The position numbers were made by a program, and so were the translations under genes. The notes beneath the pieces are model-generated. The model searched no databases. It worked only from the letters and a program-made list of their open reading frames with translations, and was not told the DNA's origin. A stretch of DNA of 64,000 nt from assembly GCA_023525975.1 (NCBI GenBank), contig CM042021.1, positions 102,531,501 to 102,595,500 on the forward strand, written 5' to 3'. This stretch comes from Smallanthus sonchifolius. Lineage: Eukaryota > Streptophyta > Magnoliopsida > Asterales > Asteraceae. Shown here piece after piece: positions 31,345 to 44,031 of this stretch (positions within the stretch are counted from its first letter, which is position 1; each line of letters starts with the position of its first letter).

Positions 31345-34300
31345 CAATGTCTTTCTTCGTTCCGGGCCACCAGTAATGTTGGTGAAGACCCTTGTACATT
31401 TTATCAGCTCCGGGATGGACGGAGTAACGAGTTTTGTGTGCCTCGTTCATAAGGACTGCGCGAAGGTCATCACGATCGGGGACCCAGATACGATTCAAGT
31501 AATAGAGGAGACCATTAGGTTTGGTTTCTAATAGAAGTTCAACACCACATGACATTTCGTTATACAGATTACCCTCGGTGACCGAGATGTGTTGAGCTTC
31601 TAAGATGCGATTTTGAATATCGGTTTGAATCCTAACATAATGAAGCATAACGTGGTCCTTACGACTCAAAGCATCGGCTACAACATTTGCTTTACCAGGG
31701 TGGTACCGAATCTCGCAGTCGTAGTCGTTAAGGAGCTCGACCCAACGTCGTTGCCTCATGTTGAGTTCTTTCTGATTGAAGATGTGTTGGAGACTTTTGT
31801 GGTCAGTGAACACCACACATTTCGTACCATAGAGATAATGTCTCCAAATCTTTAATGCGAAGACGACCGCACCCAACTCAAGATCATGCGTCGTATAATT
31901 CTTTTCATGAATTTTAAGTTGTCTTGATGCATAAGCGATCACCTTGCCCCGTTGCATGAGAACACAACCGAGACCTTGGTTTGATGCATCGTAGTAGACC
32001 ACCAGATCATCGTTGCCATCAGGAAGAGTGAGAATAGGAGCATTGCACAATTTTTTCTTGAGGAGTTGGAAGGCTTCCTCTTGTTTTGGTCCCCACTCAT
32101 AGTGTTTACCCTTGTGGGTCAAGGCCGTGAGAGGGACAGCAATCTTGGAAAAGTTTGAGATAAAACGACGGTAATAACCAACAAGACCAAGAAATGAACG
32201 AACTTCGGTAGGGGTCTTAGGGGTACTCCAATTCTTAATGGCTTCGATCTTTGCGGGATCAACATGGACTCCCTTTTCGTTGACAATATGACCCAAAAAT
32301 TGAACTTCCTTTAGCCAAAATTCACACTTGGAGAACTTAGCATATAGTTGTTCTTTTCTTAAAAGGTCTAAAACCAACTTAAGGTGTTGTTCATGATCTG
32401 ATTTGGTCTTGGAGTAGATCAAGATGTCGTCAATGAAAACGATCACGAATTTATGTAGGTATGGTTTGCATTCGCGATTCATGAGATCCATGAAAACTGC
32501 GGGGGCATTGGTTAGCCCAAAAGGCATAACCATAAATTCGTAGTGACCGTATCTTGTACGAAAGGCAGTCTTTGGAATATCCTCCTCTTGTACACGAAGT
32601 TGGTGATATCCGGATCGAAGATCAATCTTCGATAAGTAGGTGGAACCTTGGAGTTGATCAAAGAGGTCATCAATCCTAGGCAAAGGATAACGGTTCTTGA
32701 TGGTAAGTTTGTTGAGTTCGCGGTAGTCAATACACATCCGGAATGAGCCATCTTTCTTCTCCATGAATAAGACGGGTGCACCCCATGGTGAATGACTGGG
32801 ACGAATGAAACCTTTATTGAAAAGTTCTTGAAGCTGACTTGCAAGTTCTTGCATTTCAGAAGGTGCTAGACGGTATGGAGCTTTAGCCACAGGATTAGCT
32901 CCAGGTACAAGGTCGATACGAAACTCTACTTGACGAACGGATGGAAGACCGAATAGATCTTCAGGAAATACTTCGAGAAAGTCACAAATGATGGGGATGT
33001 CTTGAATACTCTTCTCTTGGTCCTTCTTTTGAACGATATGGGCTAGAAAGGCCACATACTTCTTCCGTAAGTACTTTCGGGCCATAGTGCACGACATGAG
33101 CTTAAGCCCACTACATGGTTTCTCACCAACGACTTTTAATGTGTTACCCGAGGGGAGAGGAATCCGGATGCACTTCTCGAAACAAATGACCTCGACATGA
33201 TGACTAGATAGCTAATCCATACCTATGATAATATCAAAGCTTCCCAGTTGCATAGGTATGAGGTTGACGGGAAAGGAATTTTCATTAAGTTCGATGACAC
33301 AATCGCGGATAATGGAGTCAATGATGATGGGGTTTCCATCCGCTACTTCAACGGTAAACATTTTCTCTAACTTAGTTCGGTTTTTAGCAAGCAAAGGTTC
33401 AAAATTAAGTGAAACAAAACTCTTATCGGCACCGGTATCAAATAGTATGGAAGTATACTGGTTATTAACGAGGAACGTACCGTTGACCACATCATTGTTG
33501 GCCTGGGCCTCATTAGCATTTATGTTGAAAGCACGCCCTCTAGCTCCACCTTGATTTGGGTTGATAAGTTTTGGGCATCGGTTTCGGAAGTGGTTTGGGT
33601 TACCACATTCAAAGCAAGCATTCCCATTAGTGATAGCTGGAACCCCTTTGTTTCCCTGGTTGGCTAAATTGCCAGGTGGGTTGACTCTGCAGGTGTTGGC
33701 TAAATGCCCATATTTTCCACAGCTGGCACATATCCGACACGGTAGGTTTGGGAAGTGATGGTAATTGCATGTGTTGCACAAAGGGCTGCTACCCACATAA
33801 TGCTTCTTGATGGAATTCTGAGCCATAGGAGCAACCTGCTTGACTGGGGCAGCTGGGGTAACAACAGCAAAGTTTTTAGCCTTTCGCTTCTTGTTGTTGT
33901 GATAGGGTTCAGACTTGAGTTCTTTGGAGGGCTCAAAAGGTGTTGTTGTGTCAGACACTTTCTTGGCACCCTTTCTTGTCAACGTACCCGCCTTCACATG
34001 ATTATCGGTTAATGTGGCGGATAGGCGGATGGCATCTTCAAGGGTAGCTGGGTTCCTCCCTAAAACAGTGTCTTGAATCTTCATTGGCAGACCACCGATG
34101 TATTTTTCAATACCCCGAGCCAAAGGTGTGACCATATGAGGTACTAGAAGACTTAGCTCATGGAAACGGGTGGTGTAGGCTAAATTTTCACCACTATCTT
34201 GGGCAAGATACCAAAATTCGGCCTCTAACTTCTTCATTTCATTGCGAGGACAGAACTCCTCGGTCATGAGTCGTTTTACCTCATCCCATGGAAAGGCCAT

Positions 34301-34663
34301 TGCCACATCCATGCCCCTATTCCTCTTTTCACCATTCCACCAAGTGAGCGCTCGTTTTTGGAAGACGTTGGTGGCATAGCGGACCCGGAGGTTGTCGGGA
34401 CAATCGCTGTTGAGAAAAGTGCTTTCAATGCTCTCGAACCATTGCAAGAGACTCGTGGCTCCTTCAGTGCCATAAAACTTAGTGGGGTTGTACGAGTTAA
34501 AGTGCTTGAAAGTACATTGCGGTGGGTTGGCACCACCACCACCATTAGTTCCATGGTTACCGTTTGTAGCACCATTAACTTGAGTGAGTTGAGTTACAAG
34601 TTGTGCAAGGATAGCAGCAATATCAGTGTTTTTGTTGGCCACGGTAGCACGACGGGGAGGCAT
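31345..34663 (-). pseudogene. gag-pol: Y gag-pol, 5' part: Gag, protease, RT, RNase H, start of integrase
   Basis: Starts MPPRRATVANKN at the ATG 34663-34661. One continuous gag-pol frame: capsid block TWWNGEKRNRG, two CCHC knuckles (CASCGKYGHLANTC and CFECGNPNHFRNRC), protease LFDTGADKSFVS, a TAG at 33212-33214 where Trp is expected, RT with FIDDILIYSKTKSDH, RNase H VVYYDASNQGLG, and the integrase zinc finger (HPGADKMYKGLHQHYWW). W interrupts it at 31344. Without the stops it would be about 1,500 codons. Confidence 0.92.
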
Positions 34664-35302
34664 TCTAAAGATTTGCACAAGACAAGAAAAGATGTAAGAA
34701 CTTATGAAAGTTGATTGAATTTAAAGGGAACAAAATAATAGATGAAGTAGTAAATCGTAGTTTGGATTGTACTCGAATAGTGACATAATCACTTGAATAC
34801 TATGACACATTAAGGTTAATTAAGCTCATATAACTTTCAAGGAGACATGCTTTAGCCTATAAGTAAACACTCATCCCGGGAATTCCCAGGAAAGCATACG
34901 GATCCCTCGGTTGATTGGGAATTATATGAAATGATTTCCTAGACAGAAAACCCAGGATACAAGTATCACCCTTCCAGATTGCACATGTCCTCTACTAGTT
35001 AACAAAGTTTAAAACCCTAACGAGGTGTAAAAATAAGTTTTATGACGTTCCACATGCTATGATGATGATGACTTTAGAGAAGGATTGAGGCTTAGGGTAA
35101 GGGAAAAGGTATTATTATTTTGAATTTATTATTTAGATAACTCCTAGCAAGTAATGGGGTCTAGCAAAAAATCATATAGCACATAGCATGTAGCATATCA
35201 TATATTCATAGAGTAAGGTAAATAATGGGTGTCCTAAGGTTATAGTCTATGTCAAGGTGTCTAATAACCAAATTCCCTATAACCAAGGCTCTGATACCAA
35301 TC
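34664..35302 (-). other. Y leader and primer-binding site
   Basis: Untranslated leader. Conserved stem-like repeat at 34888-34940 (one mismatch). Primer site TGGTATCAGAGCC on the minus strand at 35287-35299. No ORF of note. Confidence 0.85.
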
Positions 35303-38168
35303 TGTCACACCCCAACCGATGGCGGAATACGTCGGGGCGGGACATGTAGACTGTTCAAAAGCTCAAGGTTTGCTAAAGTTTAAATAATTAAACATCTAAT
35401 TTCATGTCACAAATAAACATAAATCCAACGTTACAAAGAAAATGGAAATACATAAATAGTCTCATTAATTTAAATTCTAGGCCATCGGTCCTAAGTGAAG
35501 CATCTTGCACTTATTCTCAAGCATTAGTACCTGAAACATGATGAAAACGAGGTCAACTAAAAGTTGGTGTATACATTGGTTTTGACACATAACCAAGTTT
35601 AAAGTGTTTTATACAATTCATACGATACACGTGTATAAGGCATTTATGGAGAATCTATAGTTAAACTAGGTGTGTACAATCAAACATTGTGACTGAGGCA
35701 TAACACGCAGGTTACCCTAATGTAAAGTCGGTAACAAACACCCTAACCGGGTGGGTTTGTCAGACTCAATAGATCTATCAATGTTAACCGTTGGCTTGTA
35801 CGGAGTTAATGATTGTACTAAAGTCATGTATATGTAGTCTTAACTCATAGCATTCAAGCATAAAGCACATAACACATAATATCATATTATTGAATTGTAT
35901 TTAAGTCTATGCAAAAAGTTTCAAAAGTAAATCATGTTTCACCCCAAAAGTACAAAATAAAAAGGGGGGCTATGTAAACTCACTTGAATCAAGAGTGTAG
36001 CTAGCACGCGAGTCTATGTGGCAAAACGATCCTTGTAACCCACCATGTCAACCTAGTGTATAATGTGTATTGCATTAATAGTGTGTACAAACGTTTATGT
36101 CTAATTCTAGGGTTCGACGGGTTTTGATGTGTGTGGGTTGGTACAAATAGATTTGTGTTATTCTATGTAAAGGCATACTATGTTTAAATACGAATTTAAT
36201 GTTTATTATGAGATCAAGGTATATATGTATGAACTTAACTGACGTAAGATTGGATTTAAATAAAATAACTAAATAATTTTATTTATTAAATTGTGGAAAA
36301 TATGCTAAAATATATATCATGTAAATATATATTCATGTTTAGAAAATGAACTTTGGTTCATGTAGATGGTGTTTAATTTAAATAAATAAAATAAATAAAT
36401 AATCTCATTTATTTAAATAGATTAAATAAATAAATAATTCATATTTATTTATTTGTGAAAATATGTTAGAATATATGAAATGTGAATGTTTAGAAAGATT
36501 AGTGTTTAATTTAAATAAATAAAATAAATAACTAATTTCATTTATTTAAATAGATTAAATAAATAAATAATTTTTATTTATTTATTTATGAAAATATGTT
36601 AAAATATATGGATGTAAGTATATGTTTAGAAATTCTACTTATGTGATTAGTGTTTAATTTAAATAAATAAAATAATTAAATAATTTCATTTATTTAAATA
36701 GATTAATTTTAGATATTTAAAGTTTTTTGTTTTAAAAGTTAAATGTGTAATTTTAACCAATTAATTTGGATTAAAATCTGAATTTTTATAGGAATTTATA
36801 AATTCTGGTTTTATTCTGTTATAAATATTTTAAGGTTTATAAAAATATTTTTTTTATAAAATTTTCGGGCTCTAAAACGGTTTAAAAAAATAAAACAGGC
36901 CACCCGGTTCGAACCCGGGTGGTTCCTGTGTGTGTTGCAAGTTTTACCACCGGACCAAGGGACTAATCCTTGTAATGGATCTGGTTCGAAATTATTTAAC
37001 CTATGCCTGCAAAGGGGCTGGGTTTGGTTTAAGTTTTATGCGCAAAAACGGTCCTCTGTATGGGTTTCGAACCCACGCCATCTAGCCCGGCGGTGCAATG
37101 GCTTACCGGCTGGGCTAGATGGTTTCGATGTTATATAAGGGATTCTAGTTTAATAAGAACACGAGGTTTATAACATATCCAATTTCGAATACCCGTTACC
37201 CGCCATGAACCCTAGTTTCAATCGGTCCCGATACCCTCTATCATCGCGAATTGACAGAGGGGTTTTGATAACCTCGCGTTTACGAATCAAATGGTACAAT
37301 TTTTACCTGGAATGGTTATGGCACGAGTGCGGTCGGCTACGGGTTTTCTCCGAGAATGTTTGGTGATCGACAGGAACTCAGAGGCGGAATGAGGTTCGAT
37401 TCAGGGTTGGGAGAGTTTGTGTGGAGGTATACGCGAGTGATAGATGGGTTTAATTTGATTAATTCCCTTCGTATAAATCAATTCGAATTTCAAATCGACC
37501 GGGATAATCGCAGAGCCTGTTTACGCATTAATTCGATTGATTTAGGATGAATCGAGTCGCGTTTTGGTCTGAATACATGAGGGAATAGACTGAGCGTGAT
37601 TTACGGGATCGATTACACGTTAGTTTTCCTGAGTTGAACGCAATTGATACGGATTTGACTATGCAAAGTCAAATCCTTTCAAAATTCGAATTTGACCGCG
37701 AGTTCGAACGAATTGATGTGTTGATTGGGCTTGGATTGGGTCGTCTTTTTGTTTGAGTAGTCATGAGGAGTCCAAATCAACCAGTAATCGTTGAAGGCAG
37801 CCTTGGATTATCATGATTTGGGCCGCTTTGACTTTTGAAAGTCAAACGGATCTTGGAAGTCAAAATTTATGTTTAAAAGTCAAAATTGTAAGTTTAGGTT
37901 TAATTGCTTGAGACTTTAAATGGTTTAGGGCCCAATCTAAGGTAAAATCACTTGAAAATTTTGGGTGTACATGTGTATGTATATGTACACATAAGTCTAA
38001 ATATACATATTTATATTTTTACATATAGGGGTTCTAAAATAAATGCGGGTGGAACTTGTGAAGTTGTATTTTATAAAAGTAGGGCTTGATATAATCATTT
38101 CACTAAGATTGAAATTCATACATGTTTTATTGTACCAAAATGAAAACATGAAAATCGGAAAAGTTACA
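35303..38168 (-). repeat. Y 5' LTR (2866 bp)
   Basis: Pairs with 17122-20010. Carries the intron-like interval 35531-35983 (minus), tRNA-like modules at about 36907-36958 and 37062-37122, and AT-rich repeats at 36240-36720. Confidence 0.92.
35531..35983 (-). promoter_or_regulatory. Intron-like interval in Y 5' LTR
   Basis: CAA|GTGAGT begins at 35983 and CATGTTTCAG|GT ends at 35531 on the minus strand (453 bp), matching T, X and U in position and sense. Confidence 0.45.
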
Positions 38169-38173
38169 GATGG

Positions 38174-38761
38174 TAATGTGTTTGTTTGGGAGAATTGAGA
38201 CCAGAATAGTGGATTTGGTGAACAAGAATGAAGGGTCGACGGTTTAGCTTAGGAATCTATAATTGGTTTTAATTCTGGTGTAATGTCGATGCTTAATCGT
38301 CTAATGATGATTATTAACAGATAAACGTGTATAACCGTTACGGAATTGAGCGAGTTTTAGAATTAAAGATCGTTTTTACATTTCAACTGTCAAGAGGCGC
38401 GACCGTGCCCATATGAGGCGCGACCGTGCCAAGGCACCGGGCGCGACCGTTCCAAAGCAACACGTGCGACCGTGCCAAGGCACTTGGCGCGACCGTGCCA
38501 GAACGAGGCGCGACCGTGCCTATTAGGGTTTCTTGTAAATTTTCAACATCAGACCTTGTAACTTTGGTCTTTGACATATTTGTATAAATAGATACTTATG
38601 TAGTGTTTTAGTAGGTTATAACCGTGTAAAATTTGCGGATTAACATTGAAATATAGTATTTAATTGATGGTACTAATAGAACAAAACAGTACACTAGAAT
38701 TTGGTTTGAAATGCATTACATTGAATTTGAAAAACGGATACTAAAAATCAGAAACGTTACA
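38174..38761 (-). repeat. X 3' LTR, proximal piece
   Basis: Continues 15181-17121 after removing Y. It ends GTTACA at 38761 next to the X polypurine tract (CATGGGAAGAC, minus). Six GGCGCGACCGTGCC-type units at 38392-38522 versus about five in the 5' LTR. Confidence 0.9.
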
Positions 38762-38795
38762 GTCTTCCCATGTTGAGGGAATTTCGTCCCAAAAT

Positions 38796-41700
38796 TTAGT
38801 TAAAGGAAGTGACGGCATTAGTAAAAAGGTGGGGGTATTTGAGCTTCATTTGGTCCTCTCGTTCCCAGGTGAATTCAGGACCACGCTTAGACTCCCAACG
38901 AACTTTGACAATAGGAATACGACTTCGCTTGAGTTGCTTGATTTCACGATCCATAATTTCTACCGGTTTCTCAACGAAGTGCATCGTTTCATCAATGTGC
39001 ATGTCATCAAGCGGTATATGGAGATTCTCATCAGCGAGACATTTCCTCAGATTAGATACATGAAATGTAGGATGCACATTGCCAAGAGATGGAGGTAATT
39101 CGAGTTTGTAAGCCACTTTCCCAATCCTTTCAAGGATTTTAAATGGACCAACATAGCGAGGGGCTAATTTGCCTTTCTTTCCAAAGCGGATCACACCCTT
39201 CCACGGGGACACCTTAAGAAGAACAAGGTCACCGACTTGGAATTCCAAGGGTTTTCGACGTTTGTCGGCATAACTCTTTTGCCGACTTCTCGCTACTCGA
39301 ATGTTGTCATGGATTTGGATAATCTTGTCGGATGTTTCTTGAATTAGCTCGGGACCGGTGATTTGTGCTTCACCAATCTCGTTCCAACAGATAGGAGAAC
39401 GACACTTGCGACCATAGAGAGCTTCAAATGGAGCCATGTTGATACTCGTGTGGTAGATATTATTGTAGGAGAACTCAATGAGGGATAAATGTGAATCCCA
39501 ATTGCCACCAAAATCGATTACACAAGCTATAAGCATGTCTTCAAGAGTTTGGATTGTTCGCTCGGTTTGACCATCAGTTTGAGGGTGGTAAGCCGTGCTC
39601 AAATCCAATCGTGTGCCAAGAGCAGTTTGGAGAGATTTCCAAAATCGAGAAGTAAATCACGCATCTCTATCGGATATTATGTTCAAGGGAACACCATGAC
39701 GGCTCACAATTTCGTCGATGTAAATTCGGGCTAGTTTCTCAACCCGATAGTCTTCACCGATGGGCAAGAAATGAGCAGATTTGGTGAGACGATCAATGAT
39801 CACCCAAATGCTATCATAACCACTTGAGGTGCGAGGGAGTTTGGTAATAAAATCCATGGCTAAGTTCTCCCATTTCCACACGGGAATTTCCGGTTGTTCA
39901 AGTAATCCGGAAGGACGTTGGTGTTCGGCTTTGACTTTGGAACACGTTAGACATTTGGCAACATAGTGAGCAATGTCCTTTTTCATACCGGGCCACCAAT
40001 ATTGTTGGCGAAGTTCTTGGTACATTTTATCCGCACCAGGATGAATAGAATAACGAGTCTTGTGAGCCTCGTTCATGAGAAAGGTACGGAGATCATCGCG
40101 ATCGGGAACCCAAATACGGTTCAAGTAATAAAGTAAGCCATTGGGTTTCGATTCAAGCAGAAGTTCAACACCACACGATATTTCCATGTACATGTTACCT
40201 TCGGTGACTGAGACGTGTTGAGCTTCTAAGATGCGGATTTGAATATCGGTTTGAATTCGGGCACAATGAAGCATAACATGGTCCTTTCGACTCAAAGCGT
40301 CGGCTACAACATTCGCTTTGCCTGGATGGTAACGAATCTCACAGTCATAGTCGTTAAGGAGTTCAACCCAACGTCGTTGCCTCATATTGAGTTCTTTTTG
40401 GTTAAAGATATGTTGAAGACTTTTGTGGTCGGTGAACACCACACATTTTGTGCCATAGAGATAATGTCTCCAAATATTCAATGCGAATACAACCGCACCC
40501 AACTCGAGATCGTGCGTCGTATAATTCTTCTCATGAATCTTAAGTTGCCTTGAGGCATAAGCGATTACTTTGCCTCGTTGCATGAGGACACAACCAAGAC
40601 CTTGGTTGGAAGCATCACAGTAGACAACTAGATCACCATTCCCATCAGGGAGAGTCAAAATGGGAGCATTGCACAATTTTTGTTTGAGGGTTTGGAAAGC
40701 TTCTTCTTGTTTTGGTCCCCATTCATAAGTCTTACCTTTGTGAGTCAAAGCGGTAAGGGGGACAGCAATCTTAGAGAAGTTTGAGATGAAACGACGGTAA
40801 TATACCGCAAGACCAAGAAATGAACGAACTTCAGTGGGAGTCTTCGGGGCATTCCAATTCTTAACCGTTTCGATCTTAGCAGGGTCAACATGAATACCCT
40901 TGTCGTTGACGATATGACTAAGAAATTGAACTTCTTTTAACCAAAATTCACACTTGGAGAATTTGGCATATAGTTGTTCTTTCTTCAAGAGATCCAAAAC
41001 TAATCTAAGATGTTGCTCATGATCGGCTTTGGTCTTGGAATAGATTAAGATGTCATCGATGAAAACGATCACGAACTTATCAAGGTACGGTTTGCACACA
41101 CGATTCATGAGGTCCATGAAAACTGCGGGTGCATTGGTTAGTCCAAAAGGCATAACCATGAACTCGTAATGACCATACCTTGTTCGGAAGGCAGTCTTTG
41201 GAATATCGTCTTCTTGCACACGGAGTTGGTGACAACCAGATCGAAGATCAATCTTCGAGAAGCAAGTAGAACCTTGAAGTTGATCAAAGAGGTCATCAAT
41301 TCTAGGTAAAGGATAACGGTTTTTGATAGTAAGGTTGTTGAGTTCGCAGTAGTTAATACACATGCGAAATGATCCATCCTTCTTTTTGACGAATAAGATG
41401 GGTGCACCCCACGGTGAATGACTTGGACGAATGAATCCCTTGTCGGAGAGCTCTTGAAGTTGACTTGCAAGTTCTTGCATTTTAGAAGGTGCAAGACGGT
41501 AAGGAGCTCTAGCCACGGGGTTAGCTCCGGGCACAAGATCAATGCGAAATTCTATTTGACGAACGGGTGGAAGACCGGATAAGTCTTCGGGGAATACTTC
41601 AGGAAAATCTCGGATAATGGGGATATCTTGAATACTCTTCTTTTTTACATCCTTTTGAACGATATGGGCCAAAAAGGCCACGTACTTCTTTCGTAAGTAC

Positions 41701-43343
41701 TTTTGAGCAGTAGTGCATGACATTAATTTAAGCCCTTTGCAAGGCTTTTCACCAAAGACTCTCAACGTTTCTCCCGATGGTAGAGGTATTCGGATGCACT
41801 TCTCGAAACAGATGACTTCGGCATGATGATTTGATAGCCAATCCATGCCTATGATGATATCAAAACTTCCTAGTGGCATTGGAACAAGGTTGATTGGGAA
41901 TGCATGATAATTAAGTTCTAAGGAGCAGTCATAGATAACGGAGTCAATTGTAAGGGAGTCACCATTTGCTATTTCGACGGTAAAGGTTTTCTCTAATTGG
42001 GATCGTGTCTTTGCAAGTAAAGGTTCAAAGTTAAGTGACACAAAACTTTTATCGGCACCAGTTTCAAATAAAATGGAGGCATATTGACTATTTACAAGGA
42101 ACGTACCATTGACCACGTCATTGTTGGCTTGAGCTTCGTTGGCGTTTATGTTGAATGCACGCCCACGAGCTCCACCTTGTCTAGCATTGGCAAATCTTGG
42201 GCATTGATCACGGAAATGGTTCGGGTTGCCACATTCATAACATGCACGTCCATTTGCAATAGCGGGAGCACCTTGATTAGTCACTTGGGTGTTGGTTTGG
42301 TTTGATGGGTTGACTTGGCCCGCAAGAGCTTTGGCCCTACAAACATTTACCGTATGGTCATATCTCCCACAATAAGTACAAAGGCGACATGGGATGCTTT
42401 GGGGATGATGGTAGTTGCAAGTGGTACAAAGTGGGTAGATTCCAACATATGGCTTTTTGGCCGGTGCTTGAACCATAGGTGCAGCTTGGTTAACAGGAAT
42501 AGCAGGAGTGACCACAGCAAAATTTCTAGCCTTTCTCTTCTTATTGTGTCGGGAGGGCTTAGTTGTGGCTTCTTTGTTGTGGGTAGGAGGAGTTGCGGTG
42601 TCGGAAACTTTCTTGGTGCCCTTTTTAGTAAGTGTTCCCACTTTCACATGGTTATCGGTTAAGGTGGCGGATAAGCGGATAGCATCCTCAAGTGTTGCGG
42701 GATTCCTTCCTAGGACAGTATCTTAAATTTGTCTAGGTAGTCCCCCAATATACTTTTCAATGCAGCGGGACAGAGGAGTGACCATGTGGGGCACAAGAAG
42801 ACTCAACTCATGGAACCGAGTCGTATACGCCAAGTTTTCACCACTATCTTGGGCAAGATCCCAAAATTAGGCTTCAAGTTTCTTTACTTAATTTCGAGGA
42901 CAGAATTCCTCGGTCATTAGCCTTTTAACCTCATCCCAAGGTAAGGCCATTGCCACATCCACACCTCTATTTCTTTTCTCCCCATTCCACCATGTGAGTG
43001 CCCGTTTTTGTAGGACACTTGTGGCATGACGAACCCGAAGGTTGTCGGGGCAGTCACTATTAAGAAAAGTATTCTCAATGCTTTCGAACAATTGAAGGAG
43101 TCCAGTAGCTCCTTCGGTACCATAGAACTTGGGAGGATTACACGAGTTGAAATGTTTGAAAGTGCATTGAGATGGGTTGTTACCACCATTTCCACCATTG
43201 CCACCATTACCACTATTACTACCATTTCCACCATTGTTGCATTTGGTGGCACTATTAGCTTGAGTGAGTTGTGTCACGAGTTGTGCAAGAATAGCAGCAA
43301 TGTCGGTATTGGTGTTGGCCACGGGAGCACGACGAGGGGGCAT
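38796..43343 (-). pseudogene. gag-pol: X gag-pol: full-length frame with four stops
   Basis: 1,516 codons in one frame from MPPRRAPVANTN (43343) to the stop at 38796. Gag has a Gly/Asn repeat tract and two CCHC knuckles (CTYCGRYDHTVNVC, CYECGNPNHFRDQC). The protease motif reads LFETGADKS, so the catalytic Asp is Glu. RT has FIDDILIYS, RNase H VVYCDASNQGLG, then the integrase zinc finger, D-D-E motifs and a C-terminal chromodomain. Stops: TAA 42888-42890, TAA 42867-42869, TAA 42723-42725 and TGA 39657-39659 (Arg codon elsewhere). The 996-residue stretch 39657-42647 is uninterrupted. Confidence 0.93.
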
Positions 43344-44031
43344 TCTACAGATTTTCACAAGACAAGAAAATATGTAAGAACTTATGAGAATTGTTTGGAT
43401 TTAATAGAATAAGATAACAAAATAAATAGATAATCATAGTTTGGATTGTACTCAAATAGTGATATAATCACTCGAATACTATGACACATTAAGGTTAATT
43501 AAACTCATATAATTTTTCAAGGAGACATGCTTTAGCCTATAAGTAAACACTCATCCCGGGAATTCCCAGGAAAGCATACGGGTCCCTCGGTTGATTAAAA
43601 TTTATACGAAATGCTTTCCTAGACAGAAAACCCATAATACAGGTGTCACCCTTCCAGATTGCATGTGTCCTCAAATAATTAACAAAGTTTAAAAGCCTTA
43701 ACGAGGAAATAAAGAAATTTTTTTTTATAGATTTAACTCCATGAAGTTTTCACATGCTATGATGATAATGATAAGGAAGTAGGCAAGAAGGTTATGAGGC
43801 TTAGGGTAAGGGTAGGGATATTGTTTATTTAATTTATTATTTAGGTATAATCTAATAAGTCACGAATTTTAACAAATAAGGTATCAAGATGAAATAAATA
43901 TTAATATAATAAGCATGTAGCACATAACACATAATCATGAAGTATGGTATAAGTGGATGTCCTACAGTTATAGTCTAGGTCAAGGGTGTCTAATAACCTA
44001 GTTCCCTATAACCAAGGCTCTGATACCAATC
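43344..44031 (-). other. X leader and primer-binding site
   Basis: Leader with the conserved 10-bp stem at 43568-43620. Primer site TGGTATCAGAGCC on the minus strand at 44016-44028. No ORF of note. Confidence 0.85.

Larger units (their letters stand above)
17122..38168 (-). mobile_element. Element Y: Tekay chromovirus inserted in the X 3' LTR
   Basis: TSD GATGG. 3' LTR 17122-20010, 5' LTR 35303-38168, internal 20011-35302 interrupted by W (21220-31339, TSD AAGTG). Its own length is about 10.9 kb. The LTR subfamily differs from X and T but shares terminal TGTCACACCCC, the BglII-containing block and the GTGAGT...TTTCAG interval. gag-pol is nearly intact apart from at least three stops and the W insertion. 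Confidence 0.93.
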
